From the IMG/VR virus record IMGVR_UViG_3300026320_000016, positions 1 through 39,018 of that record: a stretch of 39,018 nucleotides of DNA; one strand, 5' to 3'. The DNA comes from a virus. The position numbers and the translations under genes were made by a program. How positions within the stretch are numbered: position 1 is the stretch's first letter; every line of letters begins with the position of its first letter. Below, piece after piece: positions 27,365-37,168 of this stretch. The notes beneath the pieces are model-generated. The model had not been told where the DNA came from and did no database searches. It saw only the letters and a program-made list of their open reading frames with translations.

Positions 27365-30300
27365 GTGAACGATCAAGTTATCGCCCTCAAGATCACCTCG
27401 GACGGCAAAGCCGCCATCGTCGATCTGACCGCGGTCAATCAGTTGATCGACAAGGGCAGCCAGGCCGCGCAGAAATCCGCCGCGTCATTCAAAACCGAGG
27501 CCGAGGCCCGCAACAAGGCGAACGATGAGATCGAGAAATCGCGCAAGGCCTATCTCGACCTGGACAACCAGCTCACCAAGTTCCTCAGTACCAACGACAA
27601 AGCCTACGCCGCGCAAAAGAAACTCGATGAGGGGCAGGATCTGCTGCGCCGTGGCCTCGATGCCAACATCATCAGCGCCAAGACCTATGAAACCTCGCTG
27701 AAAAATCTCACCGACCACTACAACGGTTTGAGCGATGGCCATAACAAAGCCGGTGTCTCGGCGTTATTTGTCACGCGTGAAGTGCGCGCCTTATTCGACG
27801 AACTCATCTCAGGCCGCTCGCAGCAGGCGCTGGGCACGGCGAACCTGCTGGCGCAGCGGCTGTTCGGCTTGACGCCGGCGGCGATGGCGGGCCTGGTGGG
27901 TGTTGCCGCCCTGGGCGCCGGCCTGGTTTACCTCGCTGTTGAATCCGAAAAATCAATGAGGGCGTTGAACTCAATTGAAATCGCCCTGGTTGCCACAAAC
28001 AGGGCCGGCGTTATCAACCGAGACGGCATCAAAGGTTGGATCGATGATCTTGTGTTGCTGCCAGGAGTATCGAAGGAGGCAGCGACCGCCATCGTCACCG
28101 AATTCGCGCGCATCCCCAATTTGACTATTCCGCAGTTGCAGTCGCTCACAGGGGTTGTAGGCGATTTTGCCGCCGTGACGGGTCAAGACGCGACCAAGGC
28201 GGCGCAGCAGCTCGCGAAGGCATTGCAATCGCCAGCAGATGGGGCGAAGCGACTGGATGAGCAATTCAATCTTTTCAGTGCGGGCGAACTGATCGCCATC
28301 GAACGGATGGTGAAATTCGGCGACGCGGCGTCCGCTCAAGAAAAGATTATCGATAGGTTGAATGAGCGGATCGGCGGCCTGCAGCGGGAAGGTATGTCCC
28401 AGCTCGAACTTAAAATCAACGACGTCAAAGCGGCTTGGTTATCGTTTACAAAGGTATTCGCTGACGGTGAATTTTTCCAAGACGCCGCCGCCAAGATGCC
28501 GCTATTGTTTGGCGGGCTGGCCATGCTGACGATGAAGCCGAAGATTCAAAGCGGTGAAGCCGATAGTGGAGCGGCTGAGCAGCTCGCACTAAAGCAGACG
28601 TTAGATATAAATAAGGGCTACAAGGATCAGACCGATACGGTCAAGGACCTAATCAAACAGCGCGATGCACTCGTAAATTCGTACCTACATGCATCGATGG
28701 CTGGCAAAGCCGATGCGGAAACAACTGCCGAGGTCGAGCGTACCGTGCGGGGCCTGAACGCCGCCATCGAGCGTCTCGACGTTTCGCAAGTGAAGAGAAT
28801 GGAGACGGCTCAAGCTGCTGCCCTAGCGGACGCGGCCTACCTGCAACGCAATGCAGACCTTTCAAAAGCATTGATCGCTTCGCAGCTCAAGGACAATGAG
28901 TTCTATTTCCAGCAGAAATATGTCAGTGAGCAGGAATATCTTAGCCGCCGCGCCGAGCTGAATATTCAGCAGCTCAACCAGGACAAGGCCGTCATCGACA
29001 AGGAATTGGAGGGCCAACAGCGACTGATGGCCATGACGGCTGACGCGACGAATAAGGCAATCGATCCTGGCCGCAAAGAAGAACTGCAAAAACGCGTCAA
29101 CCAGGAGGTTGCGAAATACCTCGACCTGCTTTTCAAACAGCAGGGCATTTTGCTCAAAATCGACGATGTAACTCGCGGGCTTGACCAGGATACGACCGCG
29201 ATGAATAACCGCCAGAACGAGGCGGTGCGCCAGCTCAACCTCGCCTACGACGACTACCTCCGCAAGCTGAATCAGGAACACGACGCCACCAACTTCCAGA
29301 TCTCGCTGATCGGCAAGAACCGCACCGAGTCGGCACGCTTGTCGGCGGAGAACCGCGCACGCCTGTCCATCGAGCAGGAAATCTATCAGCTCGAAAAGAA
29401 ACGCGATGTAACCGGAATGAGCGATGCAGAAGTCGCCGGCATCAACAACGTCATCGCCAAGCTGAACGACCAAAAGCAAGCCCGCATCGACCTCGCCGGC
29501 AGCGATGCCGCCACGCTGGAAAACATCCGCAACCAGGCCGACGCGGTGAAGAGCCTCGATGATGGTTTTCAAAACATGTTTGTCCACGGCAAAGACGGCG
29601 CGAAGCAGTTTGCCCAGTCGCTGAAGGACGATCTGCTGAAAACGCTCTACCAGCTCACCGCGCGGCCGTTCGTGATCCAGCTCGCCGGCAGTCTTACAGG
29701 CGCCTCGCAGGGCACGATCAGCAACCTGATGGGTAACCAGGGCGGGGGGATTTTCAATTCGATCCTGGGTGGTTCTGGTTCGAGCGGCGGCGGCCTGGGC
29801 GGGTACGGCGGGCTCGGCTCCATGTTCGGCGGCGGCGGCGCCGCATCGAGCGGATACGCGGCCGGGTCCGACGAACTGATGATCCAGAATGCCTACGAGA
29901 CGCAGGCCGGCATACCTCTCACGCAGGCTAGTGGCGGCCTCATGAGCGGCGCCGGCGCAGCGCTGGGCGGCGCAGCGGTGGGCTATGGCGTTGGCAGTGT
30001 GGCCAATTCCGTTTTCGGCAACGCACGCAACAAGACCGGCATGCAGGATGGTGCTGCGCTGGGCGGCGCTATAGGCAGCATATTTCCGGTCATCGGCACC
30101 TTGGTGGGCGCCGCGATTGGTGCGGCACTGGGTTCGTTGATCACCAGCGGCGGCGGCCCTAAGCAGGGCAGCAATTCAAACGCCACCTATGACATCAACG
30201 GCGTCGGCACACAGTGGGGCGGCAAATTCTACGATGTGGGCAATAAGGAGACCGCCGGCGCCAAGGGAATAACGGATGCGCTGCAAGCGCAATATGCCGC

Positions 30301-31810
30301 CACGTTAAAAGCGCTGGGCGGCACCTATAAGGGCGTCAGCTTTGGCCTCGGCTATGACGTGGATCCACAAGGCGATGCCGCCTCGCGCGTGGGCGCCAGC
30401 TCGAACGTCAACGGGCAGACCTTCCTGCAGCGCAACGAGAGCGTCGGCCGCACACAAGCCGAGCTCGATGCCGCCATCAAGACCGAGGGCCAGCGCGCGG
30501 TGTTGTTCGCGTTGCAGGCTTCGATCGACAATCCGGCCGTGCATGCCGCGCTGGTGAAGATCAACGCCTATACGGCGAGCGATACCCAGGTGGCCGCTGC
30601 CATCGCCGGTGCGCTGGCCATCAAGAGCGCGCTCGACGATATCAAGAGCTTTTCTGACGGCGCGTCCTCGATCTCGGCCATGCTCAAGCAGCTGCGCACC
30701 GGCGTGGACCCGACCGTGGGCACCAACCTCGGCCTGATGCTGCAGCAGCTCAACCAGGCGCGCGATGCCTTCAACGCAACCGTCAATACCAGCGATCTAA
30801 CCAACGCGGTTACGCAGGCGAAGACGCTGCGAGATCTGAATCAGCAATATTTTGCCGCGTCGATCCAATACCTGCAGCAGCTTCAGCAGGGCATCGGCGC
30901 GCTGAAGGGCGATGCGTATTCCTTCGCCATGTCCACCGGCCAGAAGATCAATGCGGCGGGCGGCAATGTGGATCTCGGCGCGATTGCGGGCGCGCGCCTC
31001 AGCAGCATCAAGGGTGACTACGCGAGCGCGCTTTCACTGACCGACAAGCAGAGCGCGCTTAAGGATTATGTGTCGGTCGTCGATTCGTGGCTGTCGAGCC
31101 GCCTGCAGGAAATTGGATCCGTTGCGGCGGTGAGCAATCGCGCGACGCAGATGCTGAACAGCATCCAGCTCAGCGGCGCCAACCCGGCGAGCGACCAGGC
31201 GCGCTACACGCTATCGGCCGGCCTTTCCTACGACGCGCGCACGGCCTACAAAGCCAATGGCAGCGGCGACAATGCCAATGCCTACATGGACGCGCTCAAT
31301 CAGCAATTGTCGCTGCTCGGTCAGACCAAGCAGCGCGGCAGCGCGGAGTATGAGGATCAATACAACGCGATCATCGCGCAGTTCAAGGACCTGGCCGGCA
31401 CGAAATCCGATGCGGAGCAATCGCTCGATGTGCAGAAACAGATCGCCGATCTGAACCGCGAGGCGAACGCGCAGGCGCTGGCCTATTACAACTGGGCGCA
31501 GCAGCAATACGCGCAGAACAGCAATGAGCAGCTCGATGCGGTGCAGCAGCAGCTCGACCAGGTGACCGGCGGCAAGGATATCAGCCAGGTGATCGCCGAT
31601 CAGAACGCACGCGCGCTAGATATCGCGCAGAAATCGCTCGATGTGCTGACGCGGCTGGCGGATGCTGCTACGACTGCCGGCAGCGCAACGCCGACCGTTC
31701 CGCAGGCGCCGGCCGCGCGGCCGTTTGCCGGCGGTAGCGGCTGGGCCGGGCGCTGGGCCCAGCCGCTCCAGGATATCGCCGAGGCGCGCCGCGAGCAGAC
31801 GCTGAGCTGA
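27365..31810 (+). CDS. Tail tape measure protein
   Basis: A 1481-residue protein that sets tail length and is released into the cell at infection. The N-terminal 130 residues are coiled coil (INQLIDKGSQAAQKSAASFKTEAEARNK from about 25). Hydrophobic segments follow (TPAAMAGLVGVAALGAGLVYLAV, about 183-205), then an alpha-rich tape-measure domain and further long coiled coils (500-740). A Gly-rich and hydrophobic part follows (LGGAAVGYGVGSVAN ... IGSIFPVIGTLVGAAIGAALGSL, about 860-940), and coiled coil again near the end. Start: GTG 27365 has AAGGA 6 bp upstream; the TTG at 27359 would touch that site. The last base is shared with the next ATG. Confidence 0.9.
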   Translation: MNDQVIALKITSDGKAAIVDLTAVNQLIDKGSQAAQKSAASFKTEAEARNKANDEIEKSRKAYLDLDNQLTKFLSTNDKAYAAQKKLDEGQDLLRRGLDANIISAKTYETSLKNLTDHYNGLSDGHNKAGVSALFVTREVRALFDELISGRSQQALGTANLLAQRLFGLTPAAMAGLVGVAALGAGLVYLAVESEKSMRALNSIEIALVATNRAGVINRDGIKGWIDDLVLLPGVSKEAATAIVTEFARIPNLTIPQLQSLTGVVGDFAAVTGQDATKAAQQLAKALQSPADGAKRLDEQFNLFSAGELIAIERMVKFGDAASAQEKIIDRLNERIGGLQREGMSQLELKINDVKAAWLSFTKVFADGEFFQDAAAKMPLLFGGLAMLTMKPKIQSGEADSGAAEQLALKQTLDINKGYKDQTDTVKDLIKQRDALVNSYLHASMAGKADAETTAEVERTVRGLNAAIERLDVSQVKRMETAQAAALADAAYLQRNADLSKALIASQLKDNEFYFQQKYVSEQEYLSRRAELNIQQLNQDKAVIDKELEGQQRLMAMTADATNKAIDPGRKEELQKRVNQEVAKYLDLLFKQQGILLKIDDVTRGLDQDTTAMNNRQNEAVRQLNLAYDDYLRKLNQEHDATNFQISLIGKNRTESARLSAENRARLSIEQEIYQLEKKRDVTGMSDAEVAGINNVIAKLNDQKQARIDLAGSDAATLENIRNQADAVKSLDDGFQNMFVHGKDGAKQFAQSLKDDLLKTLYQLTARPFVIQLAGSLTGASQGTISNLMGNQGGGIFNSILGGSGSSGGGLGGYGGLGSMFGGGGAASSGYAAGSDELMIQNAYETQAGIPLTQASGGLMSGAGAALGGAAVGYGVGSVANSVFGNARNKTGMQDGAALGGAIGSIFPVIGTLVGAAIGAALGSLITSGGGPKQGSNSNATYDINGVGTQWGGKFYDVGNKETAGAKGITDALQAQYAATLKALGGTYKGVSFGLGYDVDPQGDAASRVGASSNVNGQTFLQRNESVGRTQAELDAAIKTEGQRAVLFALQASIDNPAVHAALVKINAYTASDTQVAAAIAGALAIKSALDDIKSFSDGASSISAMLKQLRTGVDPTVGTNLGLMLQQLNQARDAFNATVNTSDLTNAVTQAKTLRDLNQQYFAASIQYLQQLQQGIGALKGDAYSFAMSTGQKINAAGGNVDLGAIAGARLSSIKGDYASALSLTDKQSALKDYVSVVDSWLSSRLQEIGSVAAVSNRATQMLNSIQLSGANPASDQARYTLSAGLSYDARTAYKANGSGDNANAYMDALNQQLSLLGQTKQRGSAEYEDQYNAIIAQFKDLAGTKSDAEQSLDVQKQIADLNREANAQALAYYNWAQQQYAQNSNEQLDAVQQQLDQVTGGKDISQVIADQNARALDIAQKSLDVLTRLADAATTAGSATPTVPQAPAARPFAGGSGWAGRWAQPLQDIAEARREQTLS

Positions 31811-34800
31811 TGGCGCAGCTGCTCACTCATCCGATCACGCGGGCCACCCAGCCGCGCAACATCGCCGCGTACTTGCGCGAGCCGATCATCGCGTTGGAAG
31901 TGCGCAACACCGTGCAGGCTGGCGGCGGCAATGCCTATTTGTATCAGCAGATTCTGGCGGCGGCCTATCTGGTCGTAGCCGGTGATGTGCTGCGATATGA
32001 CATCTGGGTAAATCCGATGAACCCGGCCGGTTACCCGAATGCCGGCGGCATCGATTTGACTTTGACGACTGCGCCGGGCAGCGCCGGCGCGGTGCCGCTG
32101 CTGGACCAGGATGGTGTTGCGATCAATGGCAACAGCGCAAAGAGTGTCGGCGCCTGGTATAGCCGTACGATCTCGCTGGCCGGCATCGTGGGCAAAACCA
32201 TCAGTGGCGTTGACCTGGTGAACGAATCGGATATTGCCGGCGTTTACAGCGCCTTGTACCGCAACATCCGCATCACCGATGCCAGCGGCAACACATTGCG
32301 CCTCGCGATCTGGAGCGCCGGGCCCCCCGCAATCAATACCACGCATGCGGCGGTGCGCAATGCCGGCATCGTGGTGACCAACTATGACGCGCCCGGCTGG
32401 ACCGGCGTGCCCTCAATCAACACCTTCCAGTCGGGTGGCGTCGCGGCAGAGCCGTTTGGCACCGGCGACGGCGCTACTGCCGCCTTCCAGCTTAAACGCA
32501 CGATCGCTGGCTATATTGAGCCGATCTTGAGCGTCAGCGGCACGCCGCTGATCTACAAAAACGACTGGCAGGGCAACCAGCAGCAGTACAGTGTGGCGCG
32601 CAGCAATTACTTGCCATACACCGAGGCCCTGAACAACGCGGCCTGGTCATTGGCCAGCGCGACGATTGCCACCGGCATCGCGGATCCACAAGGCGGCCTG
32701 GCCGCCGCAACCCTGACTGCCACTGCGGCCAATGGCGGTGTGGTGGCGACCACCGGCTTGACTACCGCCGTGGCGGCGGTGGGCACCAATTCAATATGGG
32801 TACGTCGCCGTACAGGCGTCGGCACCGTGGAATTGCTGGATCCTGCATTTTCAGCATGGTCGACAATTGCTGTCACTGGCGCATGGGCGCGGTTTTCTTT
32901 CTCGGGCAATTTATTGGCGGGGAATGCGTATCTGTACATCCGCTGCAACACCTCCGGCGATGCGATCGATATCGCTTTTCCGCAGCAGGAAGCCGGGGCC
33001 AGCATGACATCGTATGTTCCCAGCTTGGCCGGCGGTCCGGCCAGCAGGACCGACTACACCATCGCCGGCGGACTCATCACCTTCGCCGTGGCGCCGCTGA
33101 ATGCAGCAGTGCTTACCTGGACCGGCATTCCCGCGCAAGGCATCTATAAATTCGGCACGATGGCGGCGTTGCGGCAGGGCATGTGGCACGAGGGCAATCT
33201 TTCTGTCTTCCCCGCGCCGAGCGACAATACCAGCAACGACTCCGGCGCGCAGACAGGCGGCGGCTTCTCCGTCGAGATCGCGCGGCCGAGCGATACCGCG
33301 CAGGCCTGGGAAGGCATCACTAGCGCGCAATGGCGCGCACTGCGCAGCGGCATCATCGGCAAGGTGATGGTGCTGGAGATCGTCTCGCTGGTCAGCGTCG
33401 CGGGCGTGCCGAACCGCGAGATCATCGATGTGCGCGCGGCGGTGGCCAAGGCCGCGAACCTGGTCGACAACAAGGTGATCATCGTCTTCGCCGATATTGA
33501 CATGTCGGCGCTGAACGCGATTCACCCGCCGAATAAATTTTCCACGCTGGACCATGCGCGGCTGTTCATTACCCACGCTGGGCGGCCGGTCAATGATGGT
33601 GTCGGCCAGCTTGTGCGCATTCCGCTGAGCTATATCGATAATGGCGTAACCGGTACCGGGCCGTTTATTTTTGCGGTGATGGAAAAACGTGCCGGTGTCA
33701 TTTACACGGTCCAGACCATTTATCGAGCCGAGAACGAAGGACAGGTCGGCGCCGTGGTGCCGGCGAGCGAATACACCGTGGGCACCAGCGGGCCGCATGG
33801 GCCTGGGTATTATCTGGTGACGGTGTCATTCACACGCGAGCAGAAGACTGTCGGCGGGCAGCTCTATTCGCTCACCGCCGCCGTCTATGCCAGTGCTGAC
33901 AATAGCGGCACGGTGACCGATTCGCGTCTGGTCACCAATGAGATAAGGCGGCTGTTGAACCTGGCCGGCATTGCGACCGATCAGGCATCTTTCGATACCG
34001 CGGCCGCCAATGCCGTCGCCGCAACCATGTTCTGCGATGCCGGCTATGTGGCGCCGCGTACTTTGATGTTTATCCTCAATGATCTACTGTTTCTCGCCCG
34101 CGCCAAGTTGGTGAAAACCGCGACCGGCTCGTTCGGCATCGTCCAGGATGTGGCGCAGGCCAGCGTGGGCGCCTGGAACGAGGCCGACGATGAGGTCGTC
34201 ATCTCCGGCTTCCCATACCGCGACAAGCCCGCGAAAGTTTCGCTCTACTACAGCCCAGAAATTTCCGGTACCGAAAAATGGAACGCGGTGCCGCGAGTGC
34301 GCGTGACCGGCGGTTTGCTCGACGAAAAACGCTATTACAATCCGTACATCCGCGACAACACGGCCGCCGATAAATGCTGTGATTACTACAGCAAGCGCGA
34401 CAGCATCCAGGACGGCCTCGACTGCACCATTCATGCGGTGCAGTTCGATCCGCTCAACATGTTTACCTTGGGCGCCGCCGTCGCCTGGATCGGGGACCGG
34501 CAATGGCTGGTTGAAACCATCAGCCGGCCGGCTGACTGCAATGTGCTCGGCTGCCGCGCCTACGATGCCTCGATCTACAACTACACGCCGAGCACGCTGC
34601 CCGCGAATCCTTCCAATACTTACGTGGCGGACTATTCGCAAACCTTTCCGATTGCGCCGACTGGCGTCGTGATTGTCAATGACGGTGTCGGCACGGCGCG
34701 GGTGTCCTGGACGCCGCGCACCGAGCCGAACGTCATTGCCTACCGTCGCGAAAAACGCATTGCGGCCGGCGCCTGGAATGTCATCACGCCGGACGTGGTT

Positions 34801-35823
34801 GACGCGAGTTTTACCGATGGTCCATTGACGCAGGCCGTGACGGTCGATTATCGCGTTTATACCGTCGACGATGTCCAGCGGCTGAGCTCCGCCTCTTCAA
34901 TCGTGTCGTTGACGCCGGCGCTGACGGTCGCTCTGGATAGTCAGGTATCGGACGGCGCCACCTATGCGCGGATCCTCGCGAGCGAGATGGTGGCCGGTGT
35001 GCCGAAGCTGGAGATCGCCGGCAGCGGCAAGCAGGTAGGCGATTCGCGCAACACTCCCATGATCAGCACGGCTGGCTTGGTCAGCCGCATTTCTGGCGCG
35101 ACGATCAGCGTCAGTTCGGCCGCCGGCACGCCGGCCACTGCCACCCTGAGCGTGACAGCATTCACCATGTACATCGGCTCGGTCACTCTCTCCTACAACG
35201 CGGCCAGCGTGGGTGTGACCGGCACCAACGGCGCGGTGGTGACCTACTACATTTATTTCGATGACGCCGCCTATGCCGGCGGCACGCCGACTCTGGTGGC
35301 CACGACGACGGCCAACGCCATCGCGCAGGCGGATGGGCGCGTTTATGTAGGCAGCGTGACGTTCACCTTCCCAACCAGCGGCACGGGCGGCGGCGGCGGG
35401 ACTGGCTGTGTTACCGCCGACAGCGTCACGCCAGACGGCCGGCGCTTCGGCGACCTGAAGATGGGCGATGAAATCGAATTGTGCGACCCAGAGACATTGG
35501 TGAGCAGCAGGGGCACCATTTTATTTCTGGCGCGGAATGTGGACGAGTGCGTGAACCTGATAACTCACGGCGGCTCAGTGCTCCCATGTTCGCTTTCCGC
35601 GCCGATCCCCACGCTTGAACGCGGATACATGGTCGCGCCCGACTGCCTCGGGCTCACCGTGCCCATAAGGCGCGACGACATCATCGCCAGGGAAATGGTT
35701 ATTGCGATAGAGCCCATCGGCCGACAAGAAATTGTCCACCTTCACGTAGCGGACAGGTGCTTTTGGGCGGGAAAATTCCATAGTGCCTGCGTCCTCCACC
35801 ACAACCTGAAGCCGCCGCCATGA
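31810..35823 (+). CDS. Tail-tip/host-contact protein with C-terminal Hint domain
   Basis: A 1337-residue distal tail protein. Region 1-260 is rich in beta strands. Residues 264-405 look like a carbohydrate-binding module (RSNYLPYTEALNNAAWSLAS ... WARFSFSGNLLAG). Residues about 530-940 resemble a gpJ-like tail hub (FPYRDKPAKVSLYYSPE, IRDNTAADKCCDYYSKRDSI). A fibronectin III domain follows (948-1040; PTGVVIVNDGVGTARVSWTP). After a poly-Gly linker, residues 1200-1332 form a Hint domain: Cys1200 in GCVTADSVTPDGRRFGDLKMGD, CSLSAPIPT, and the terminal HHN before LKPPP. Hint domains cleave or splice proteins; here it may release or modify the tail tip. The phage tail role is confident; Hint activity is predicted only. 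Confidence 0.86.
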   Translation: MAQLLTHPITRATQPRNIAAYLREPIIALEVRNTVQAGGGNAYLYQQILAAAYLVVAGDVLRYDIWVNPMNPAGYPNAGGIDLTLTTAPGSAGAVPLLDQDGVAINGNSAKSVGAWYSRTISLAGIVGKTISGVDLVNESDIAGVYSALYRNIRITDASGNTLRLAIWSAGPPAINTTHAAVRNAGIVVTNYDAPGWTGVPSINTFQSGGVAAEPFGTGDGATAAFQLKRTIAGYIEPILSVSGTPLIYKNDWQGNQQQYSVARSNYLPYTEALNNAAWSLASATIATGIADPQGGLAAATLTATAANGGVVATTGLTTAVAAVGTNSIWVRRRTGVGTVELLDPAFSAWSTIAVTGAWARFSFSGNLLAGNAYLYIRCNTSGDAIDIAFPQQEAGASMTSYVPSLAGGPASRTDYTIAGGLITFAVAPLNAAVLTWTGIPAQGIYKFGTMAALRQGMWHEGNLSVFPAPSDNTSNDSGAQTGGGFSVEIARPSDTAQAWEGITSAQWRALRSGIIGKVMVLEIVSLVSVAGVPNREIIDVRAAVAKAANLVDNKVIIVFADIDMSALNAIHPPNKFSTLDHARLFITHAGRPVNDGVGQLVRIPLSYIDNGVTGTGPFIFAVMEKRAGVIYTVQTIYRAENEGQVGAVVPASEYTVGTSGPHGPGYYLVTVSFTREQKTVGGQLYSLTAAVYASADNSGTVTDSRLVTNEIRRLLNLAGIATDQASFDTAAANAVAATMFCDAGYVAPRTLMFILNDLLFLARAKLVKTATGSFGIVQDVAQASVGAWNEADDEVVISGFPYRDKPAKVSLYYSPEISGTEKWNAVPRVRVTGGLLDEKRYYNPYIRDNTAADKCCDYYSKRDSIQDGLDCTIHAVQFDPLNMFTLGAAVAWIGDRQWLVETISRPADCNVLGCRAYDASIYNYTPSTLPANPSNTYVADYSQTFPIAPTGVVIVNDGVGTARVSWTPRTEPNVIAYRREKRIAAGAWNVITPDVVDASFTDGPLTQAVTVDYRVYTVDDVQRLSSASSIVSLTPALTVALDSQVSDGATYARILASEMVAGVPKLEIAGSGKQVGDSRNTPMISTAGLVSRISGATISVSSAAGTPATATLSVTAFTMYIGSVTLSYNAASVGVTGTNGAVVTYYIYFDDAAYAGGTPTLVATTTANAIAQADGRVYVGSVTFTFPTSGTGGGGGTGCVTADSVTPDGRRFGDLKMGDEIELCDPETLVSSRGTILFLARNVDECVNLITHGGSVLPCSLSAPIPTLERGYMVAPDCLGLTVPIRRDDIIAREMVIAIEPIGRQEIVHLHVADRCFWAGKFHSACVLHHNLKPPP

Positions 35824-36254
35824 ACTATAGAAAAGTATCCATTGCTGGGGTGGATAAAAACCAGATCGCCGTCCAGCTCGACAGTGGCGAATTTGTTGTG
35901 CTCGGTTATGAAGTGTTGCGCGATGGCGGCAATTGCCTGGCGCTGCATGCGATGGCGACGGTTGTCACCGAGCTAGGCGAGCCGGTGCTCGATGAAAACA
36001 AGCTGCCTTGGACAACGGAATACCGCCACGCCTGCGATCAATACTCGGTGGATCAATATGGCATTGAAGTCTTGATTCGCGAGCTGTTCTATATGCTCAT
36101 GGGCGAGACGATGACTCCTCGCATTGATCACCCGGAGCTGAAGATCGTCGACGTTTCGCCGGACATCGTCTCGACCGTTTCCATTCGCCGCACGCTCGAT
36201 GTCGCCGCCGCCGTCTCGCCGACCGCGACGATTGATCTGAGCAAAATTCTCTAG
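35820..36254 (+). CDS. Distal tail-region protein, unknown function
   Basis: A 144-residue protein whose ATG overlaps the tail-tip stop by 4 bp. The N-terminal half is strand-rich (YRKVSIAGVDKNQIAVQLDSGEFVVLGYEVL); the middle is helical (YGIEVLIRELFYMLMGETMTPR); the end is beta-like (STVSIRRTLDVAAAVSPTATIDLSKIL). No family is recognised. Because it follows a Hint-bearing protein directly, it may be part of the tip or a partner in its processing, but this is only from position. Confidence 0.68.
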   Translation: MNYRKVSIAGVDKNQIAVQLDSGEFVVLGYEVLRDGGNCLALHAMATVVTELGEPVLDENKLPWTTEYRHACDQYSVDQYGIEVLIRELFYMLMGETMTPRIDHPELKIVDVSPDIVSTVSIRRTLDVAAAVSPTATIDLSKIL

Positions 36255-36262
36255 GAGCGTAA

Positions 36263-37006
36263 ATGGCACGCCTATTCACCAGCCTCCTCGCCGCTGCCGG
36301 CGCCAGCGCCACCTCGCAGCTCAATGCGTCGTATGCGGCCACCAATGCTCTGACGCAGTCGCTGGCGCGGCCTTGGAAGTCCGCTACGCTGGTGGCGGAA
36401 TACCTGGAGATCGATCTCGGCGCCGACGCGCTGATTCGCGGCGTGATCGTCCACGGCGCCAACTTTACGGCGATGCGCGTCGACACGGTCACCAACGCCG
36501 GCGCCACCACAGCGGGCGGTGCCGATACCCTGGCGGCCAACCGCAGCGGCCGTGTGCGCGGCCTGTCGTATAAAGGCGCCGGAGGAGTCACAGGGCGTCG
36601 TATTCGCATCTATCCCTCCGGTGCCACAACAGATGGCGCCGCGAGCTGGAGCATCGGTGCGGTGCATTCCTTCGGCGTGGTGACCGCGCTTCCGGAAATA
36701 CCCTACGAGCAGGATTTCATCACCGCCGAGCCGGCCTTTGTCGTCGCGCTGCCAAATCGCCGCATGGCGGCCGCGAGCGTGGCGCAGGATATCGACATGA
36801 TTTCCCTACCGTTCGAGATCGGCGACACCCAGACCGTCAGCGCCTTGATCCAGAACGCCCGGAATGGCGTCTGCGGCTTAGATATGCAGCTGAGCAACTA
36901 CCCGGCAGCGATCTGGCCGGTGATCCGCATCCCGACTGACGCGAAGCAGACTGCGCATGCCGTCAAACGCACAAAGGAGCCGATCGAGTTGCTGGAGGTC
37001 TGTTGA
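36263..37006 (+). CDS. Distal tail protein, discoidin-like beta-sandwich
   Basis: A 247-residue protein and the last gene of the tail operon. Residues 30-140 look like a galactose-binding (discoidin-type) sandwich: RPWKSATLVAEYLEIDLGADALIRGVIVHGANFTAMRVDTV ... GRRIRIYPSGATTDGAASWSIGAVHSFGVV. The C-terminal third (PFEIGDTQTVSALIQNARNGVCGLDMQLSNYPAAIWPVIRIP) resembles tail proteins that sit on the tip. It may be a receptor-binding or structural tip protein. It ends 130 bp before a terminator hairpin. Confidence 0.72.
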   Translation: MARLFTSLLAAAGASATSQLNASYAATNALTQSLARPWKSATLVAEYLEIDLGADALIRGVIVHGANFTAMRVDTVTNAGATTAGGADTLAANRSGRVRGLSYKGAGGVTGRRIRIYPSGATTDGAASWSIGAVHSFGVVTALPEIPYEQDFITAEPAFVVALPNRRMAAASVAQDIDMISLPFEIGDTQTVSALIQNARNGVCGLDMQLSNYPAAIWPVIRIPTDAKQTAHAVKRTKEPIELLEVC

Positions 37007-37106
37007 AAAAAAATTAGAAAAGAGACGGCGGCCGGACTGTGCGTCAACACGGTCCGACCACTCCGGTCTCGGTCACCAGCACCGAGCCTTTGCCACGGCC
37101 GCCCCA

Positions 37107-37118
37107 CTGTGTACACAG
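37107..37118. repeat. CTGTGTACACAG palindrome in the dam leader
   Basis: A perfect 12-bp palindrome is flanked by CGGCCGC on the left and CGGCCG on the right, so with a 5-nt bulge the whole region can pair further. Another stem (CTCGGT/ACCGAG) lies just upstream. This 162-bp gap between the tail operon and dam holds no gene. The palindrome may be an operator or part of the 3' end structure of the tail transcript. Confidence 0.5.
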
Positions 37119-37135
37119 CGGCCGGATATTACCAT

Positions 37136-37156
37136 GCGGCCCTTTGCCGCCTTTTT
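37136..37156 (+). terminator. Rho-independent terminator before dam
   Basis: A GCGGC/GCCGC stem with a 5-nt loop (CCTTT) is followed at once by CTTTTT. It should end the tail transcript. It lies only 13 bp before the dam start, so dam needs read-through or another promoter. Confidence 0.65.
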
Positions 37157-37168
37157 GCGAGGCTCACG

